Shown here: positions 58,918 through 64,000 of the stretch, piece after piece
How the letters are laid out: the number at the start of each line of letters is the position of its first letter
How positions within the stretch are numbered: the stretch's first letter is position 1
DNA from: Phycomyces nitens
Taxonomy: Eukaryota; Mucoromycota; Mucoromycetes; Mucorales; Phycomycetaceae
Length of the DNA stretch: 64,000 bases
Reading direction: 5' to 3'
NCBI GenBank assembly: GCA_022702545.1
Contig: JAHRBC010000001.1
Span: forward strand, 6,448,001 to 6,512,000
Position numbers and translations under genes: made by a program
Notes under the pieces: model-generated
Database searches by the model: none
Told to the model about the DNA's origin: nothing
The model's input: only the letters and a program-made list of their open reading frames with translations

Positions 58918-59043
58918 GGCCAGCGTAGTAGATTGAACAAGGAAAGAGGGAAGAAGAGCTATTGAGATATTCCCCTTGCATAAAAAGCTATATTAAATCT
59001 AAATTCAATGAGCAGTGACTGTTACAAAACCATTGTCTGCAGC
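58918..59043. promoter_or_regulatory. Short divergent promoter, exchanger / candidate secreted gene
   Basis: 126 bp between the exchanger ATG (58917, minus) and the candidate secreted-protein ATG (59044, plus). No motif was singled out. Confidence 0.3.
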
Positions 59044-59428
59044 ATGGTGTGGGTCTTGATGGTGCTTGTACTGTGGTTGATTACATCTTGGTCACTTGAC
59101 GTTGATCCTATTGTTAATTCATAATGGTCGCTACTATATGGTTACATAGCCACCGCCCTGTGGTCAGCCGCTTGTGGATCCTGACTCTTGTACACATGCC
59201 TTTTCTCACATCTGTATTCAGCACAACTCGGGACTAGACAACTGTGACATATCTGAGGCGTCTGCCGTTCGAACTAGTATATGTATTCTAAAATCTGCAA
59301 TAAATACAATAATATCTTGTCTTTATTCAGCCACTTGGTCTAGATACATCTCTGAGGGTGGCCATTTTGGCTTTGAATCTAAAGAACAAGGACTTGGGGC
59401 TTATTTTACCATGAAATATTTCGATTAG
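59044..59428 (+). CDS. Candidate small secreted Cys-containing protein
   Basis: Not recognised; spliced model built by eye. Exon 1 59044-59112 encodes a textbook signal peptide (MVWVLMVLVLWLITSWSLDV). Exon 2 59150-59276 reads PPPCGQPLVDPDSC and continues HAFSHICIQHNSGLDNC, with four cysteines. Exon 3 59331-59428 reads TWSRYISEGGHFGFESKEQG and ends YFTMKYFD. The second intron (59277-59330, GTATAT to TTATTCAG) is good. The first is only 37 bp with a GTTAAT donor, shorter than any other intron here, and is the weak point. The model gives 97 residues, 294 coding bases in frame. Composition differs from the AT-rich surroundings. Could be a cell-surface or effector-like protein, or a relic. Confidence 0.42.
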
Positions 59429-62400
59429 ATTTGGTGATTTGACAATTGGGAGTCAAGTCGTACATTGTCCCTCAACTATCCACAAAGCCCTTTGGACACT
59501 TTTTTTGTTAAGAAAAAAAAAATACTTTATTTGGAAAAGTGAACTGACGATGGTACTGATGTCAGTTCCAAAAGAGCACTTCTTATTTGGCTTCTTTATA
59601 TAGAATGTGCTGCAATTCTCTAAATGTGGCCATGTCTAATAACAAATGATATGTTCTATATATATGTGTCATGCTTATCGTATTTGCAGATACATGTAGC
59701 ATGGCATATCTTTGTACATTTTCTTTTTGGTTGATAAAAAAAATGTGTTTGGATAACTAGAGCAGTAATGATAAGACGCTGAATATAGTTTATGAGATAC
59801 GATATAGACTCTCTTGAGAATCTTGGTCATCTTGGCAAAACAAACTAGGCGTATAAACAGAACCAATCTGCCTCTTGCGATTCCTTGCATATAATCTACT
59901 GACTATTCTATTGAGTGTAAATATGCTGTTCATTTACAAGGCCAAGTCTTTTATTATTATTATTATTATTATTATGGGAATAAATCTATACAAACCATTG
60001 TCACAAAGAGCAGTACATATTGTATTTGCAGTATTAAAAAATAAAAGTAAATATCTGCTATATGTATAGTCCTTTCTTATGTTTACATTTATATAAATGT
60101 CTTTTAGTACAAACCATGGGTGTCTAGAGGCATATATCTAATTCGATAAATGTTAAATCTGGCGATATTGAAGAATATCAGAAATAATAATGTTGATGAA
60201 GCTCAAGGCGATGCAGAGAGTAGGTTCAGTATGATTTCAGATCACGTACAAGATTCATGTTGAATCAGCGAGTGTCTGCTAATCAAAACAAGTAAATTGC
60301 ATCTTAGAATCTAGTGGAGTAAAAAAAAAAGATTAAATGCTGTGGATCGGTCATTGACAATTTACAAATGAGCTATTTAATCTAATAGTAAATGCAACTA
60401 GATTTGAATCAATATTCCTTATTGACCTTGAAAGTACACTCGATTCTATAAATCCAGAGGACATTACTCAGATTACTGTATAATGTTGGATCTTGTAACA
60501 GGGATAATCATGTTAGTTATATGCAAGCACAGTCCAAAGATTAACGTCTCGTCTTCAGTAGTTTTATAATACAGATCTACAGGCTGACGACATTTGGGCA
60601 ATGATGTTAAGATTTGGAAATACTTTCATACTAGGCACTTGCAAGTAACACGAATGGGAGCCTTGAATTCTCATGTTTACATTTAAATTTTAGTAATCCA
60701 CACATGTATTTAACTTTGGTTTATTGGGTCTTTTTTTTTAAGAACCAGTTGCGCAAATATATCCTCGAGAGAACAGTGGCTGGCTATGCATAGCTACCAA
60801 TGATATCATAAAGCTTGGGTGGCTAGAAAGACAATTATATTAATTGTTGGAATAAAATTTGAAGGAATTCTCTTCAAGTTTAAAAATAAATTGATTTCAG
60901 GAGGGGAGCAAAGACAGGACCCCTTTAACAAGAATTCAAGACATTGAGAAGCTGTATAACAGTATGCTTAAAACTATAAATGGCCGTGGTACTGGTCAAA
61001 TATATCTCATAACATTTTATAGTAATACCACTTCTTCTATTCCAATCCCCCTTTACCAAATCAGATTTTATATTATCTACTCCATTCTCAAAATTGTCTC
61101 TCTCTTTTCAGAGTACTTGAAGACAAGAAAACGCGTTTTATTGTCACTTGATTGTAAGAATATTTCCTCGTATACAATTCTTGCTCTAAAAATTCCTGTT
61201 CCCATACTGTACTCATGTTTACTGTGCTTGGAATACCTCTAAACTGAGCTCGCAGAGTACAAAAACTCTCTTGACAAAATAGTATTTAATTGACTCACTT
61301 TTTTTTTATTATACTATTATATTTTCTCTCGTAAACAAGATATACTATACTGGCTTGGTATGGCATAAACCAATTCTGGTAAGAAATACAAGGCTAAGCT
61401 TGCAGCTTCTGGTACCCAAGCATTTAGTACACTGGGTAATCAAAATATACACTTTATTAGATTCATTTGAGCCACTATATTTATTTATACTTTTAAAGTA
61501 CTTATTGGCAAATGAATCTAGCTCAAGTATACCGTTTGTAAACTTTTAATAAATTGTTGTACGTTTAAATTCACTTTGACAATACCAAGCTGTATTTAGA
61601 AATTACAAAATAAAAATTGTAGAATTGTAAACATCAAGACTAGATTCAAAGGTGAAATATTAGTATATTAATTCGATATATTATATTTATATATATTTTT
61701 ACCTTTAAGTTAAATCGAATTCCATTTTTTTTTTAGGATTTTATATAAAGACGTTTCTCAGTGTTTTCTTCAATATTTATTCTATAGTTTACCAAGTTAA
61801 TATTGGATTCTCTGTTTTAAAGGTCGTTATCTTTATACCTTGAATGACTGATAACTATTTATTGATTTTTTCTGGCAACTGTATAGATTTATGCAATCGA
61901 ATAAAAGACTGCCAGTTTCGACGACCTTTTAAAATTATACAATATCATTAGCAATGACATTTTCCAGAAGTTTTGGTTTCTTTTAAGGCCCACTATTAGC
62001 TTTTTTTTAAAGTATGCTTTTCTCTGTATTTATAAATCAGTTTATCACCATTTACTATATTCATTTTTCAATAAACCTAGTGAATATTCCAAAACATTTC
62101 CATACTTGCAGCTTCTTTTTAGCCAAATAGTAAAGTACAAGTATTAATTAAATAAAAGTATTTGTTATTAATGGGCATTGTGTTTTTTCAGTTGACTTGA
62201 AATTATTATCTTTTACCAGTTTGATACCTTGATTCTACATACTGTTTACGATGCTAGTCATAGAGTTTACATTGTTAAGCTTGTCTGTTTATCTCCTTTC
62301 TATTATAATACATGGTTAACGAGGTCGGTCTTTTTTTTTTCGTTCGTGAACGCTCTACTGGTGTCTTGTTATAGATAATAAACGTTGGGTCTCTCCTACT

Positions 62401-64000
62401 TTTAATTCCAATATATATTTATATTCATTTCTAATCATTTCTAATCATATTATGATTATATCGGATTCTTGTCAAGTTACATCATTTCAATTAAAACTAG
62501 GTTTGAACACTATTCATCTAATCTTTATATTATATTTAACAAGTTTCTTTCTTTTTTTTAATATAAACATGGAAAACAAAACAAAATCATCTTTTTTAAA
62601 ATGCTGGTAAAATACGTGGTTGAAAAATGACGCCAACTTTATAAATGAAAAATGTGTATGTTTGGTTCAAAAGTATAAACTATGCTATATATCATTTCTT
62701 GAGTATAGCTTTCTAATTTCAATAAATTGATGTAGTCATGTCTAAGAACAATAAATGTGCTTTTATCAGCTAGTTATGCGTGTGGTAATAAATCAGTAAA
62801 CATGTAAAGCTTGTCTACTTTTTGTTTCATGTTTTTTTTGTTTGACTTTACTAGATTTTCTGCTATGATAAATGAGTCGATCTTGCAAAACATGGACATT
62901 AAGAAATATGCAGTTGAGGATTTTACAAGACTCTGGGATCTTGGTTTAAGTTTATAGGGTAATTATTACAACAGATCGTATTTCATATTCATGAGTGTGC
63001 CTTTCTTGATGAATTAAAATTTGATCCAACTATACATTAAGAGGTTGATCATAGTGTATCACTCAAACAACGATATATATATATATATCTACCGAGAGTA
63101 ATTTCTCATGAAACCGTTGGTATATCTTTGTGTTTGATGCCGTGAATAAAATTGTACAAGAAACAGATTCCCAAGTATTGCAAAAAATGCAAATATTACG
63201 GCAGTAAAACAAAACAAAACAAAATAACGTTCTATGCTATATATAAGACTATGGAGATTACCATATATCAAGAAAGTACAAGCAGGTGAATGCTTTTTAA
63301 AGCATTTTTACATTGAATTTGAACCAACTTTATCCTGATTATGGATACTTGACTTTCCATCACAGCAAGATATTGGAAGCCAAGTTATTATAATGGCATG
63401 TAAATAAACTTGCTTAAATAATCTCCTGTGTCAATGAAAATAAAAAATAAAAAATAAAGTCGTCCAGTGTCTATCCTATCACTATATCTCAAGGTTTAAC
63501 CAAATAATGGATCAAATACCCCGTCCAAGAGTGAATATGCCCAACCTAATTTGGCATGACCTCTCAAGGTATACAGTTTCGATGTAAATATACATAAATG
63601 TTAAAGTCTTGTCTAAAGTTTACATGATATTTAAAAAACATTTAAAGAACCACTGCCAAACATAACTGCAAATCTTTTTGGTATAATAATGACAATGATA
63701 GTATTAAGTGATGGAATTCGACGATGTAACCAAGGGTGTAGACTAGCAATGGAATATTACGGTTGTTGTCAAGGACCTAGAGTCGCCATCTTGCCAACAT
63801 GAATAAAATATTATTTTTTATTCGCTGAAAAATCATTTGTATATCCGCCAATTAGATTATTCTGGCCAATGGTTTTTTTTTAAAAAAATATAAATATATT
63901 GTGAAAAGTACTTTTGCATCCTTTCAAAATAGAGTTGCACTCTTTCAAAATAAGCCCGAGTTTTGTAAAGTACAGGCTTATATCTAAATCAAGAATACCT
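59429..64000. other. 4.6-kb AT-rich region without intact genes
   Basis: No complete gene, RNA gene or full mobile element is seen. Short coding-like patches occur on the plus strand (about 60180-60300, 60964-61240, 62865-63060) but are broken by stops and have no recognisable domains. Simple repeats include (ATT)n at 59949-59975 and (TA)n at about 63072-63089. The composition suggests old, decayed sequence, possibly transposon-derived. Confidence 0.45.

Overview
This is nuclear DNA of a fungus, most likely an early-diverging (Mucoromycota-type) one. Evidence: spliceosomal genes with many very short GT-AG introns (often 45-80 bp), AT-rich intergenic DNA full of microsatellites, and a gene set that mixes fungal features with animal-like genes that are patchy in yeasts (a CABLES-type cyclin-box protein, an STK32/YANK kinase, a NIPA Mg transporter, an NCLX-like cation exchanger). 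The phylum is inferred from gene content and architecture; no marker in the window proves it.

Layout. 1-5.3 kb: COQ7 (-) and the proteasome assembly factor UMP1 (+) share a 236-bp bidirectional promoter; a biotin-dependent acyl-CoA carboxylase alpha subunit (-) follows. 5.6-11.8 kb: SGT1 cochaperone (-), SURF4/Erv29 cargo receptor (+), anoctamin/Ist2 channel-scramblase family protein (-). 12.6-13.25 kb: broken Tc1/mariner transposase. 13.5-14.5 kb: decayed or unrecognised spliced coding sequence. 15.4-22.6 kb: UGP1 (-), epsin ENT3-type (+), WD40-inositol-5-phosphatase (-). 23.9-30.8 kb: PX-PH-RhoGAP (+), NIPA-like transporter (+). 31.2-36 kb: CABLES-like (-), GT32-like glycosyltransferase (+). 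36.3-41.9 kb: THO2/THOC2 (-). 41.9-43.3 kb: a 1.37-kb element with long inverted arms directly against the THO2 start. 43.5-46.4 kb: CKS1 (-) and a single-pass membrane protein (+). 48.8-58.9 kb: STK32-like kinase (-), ARPC2 (-), SET1-type H3K4 methyltransferase (-), NCLX-like exchanger (-). 59.0-59.4 kb: a candidate small secreted protein (+). 59.4-64 kb: AT-rich DNA with no intact gene, only short decayed coding patches.

The genes are mostly housekeeping: ubiquinone synthesis, proteasome assembly, ER-Golgi and endosomal traffic (SURF4, epsin, 5-phosphatase, RhoGAP, ARPC2), cell-wall sugar supply (UGP1), CDK control (CKS1, CABLES-like), mRNA export (THO2) and chromatin (SET1). No operon-like or clustered novel pathway is visible. 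The most unusual items are the inverted-arm element that forms nearly all of the THO2 upstream region, several extreme splice structures (an ATG-only first coding exon, coding exons of 17 and 10 nt, a GC-AG intron), an NHCC variant of the SET-domain NHSC motif, and the candidate secreted gene. Exon boundaries given were worked out by eye from frame continuity and family similarity; where only a gene span is given, internal introns are present but not all mapped.
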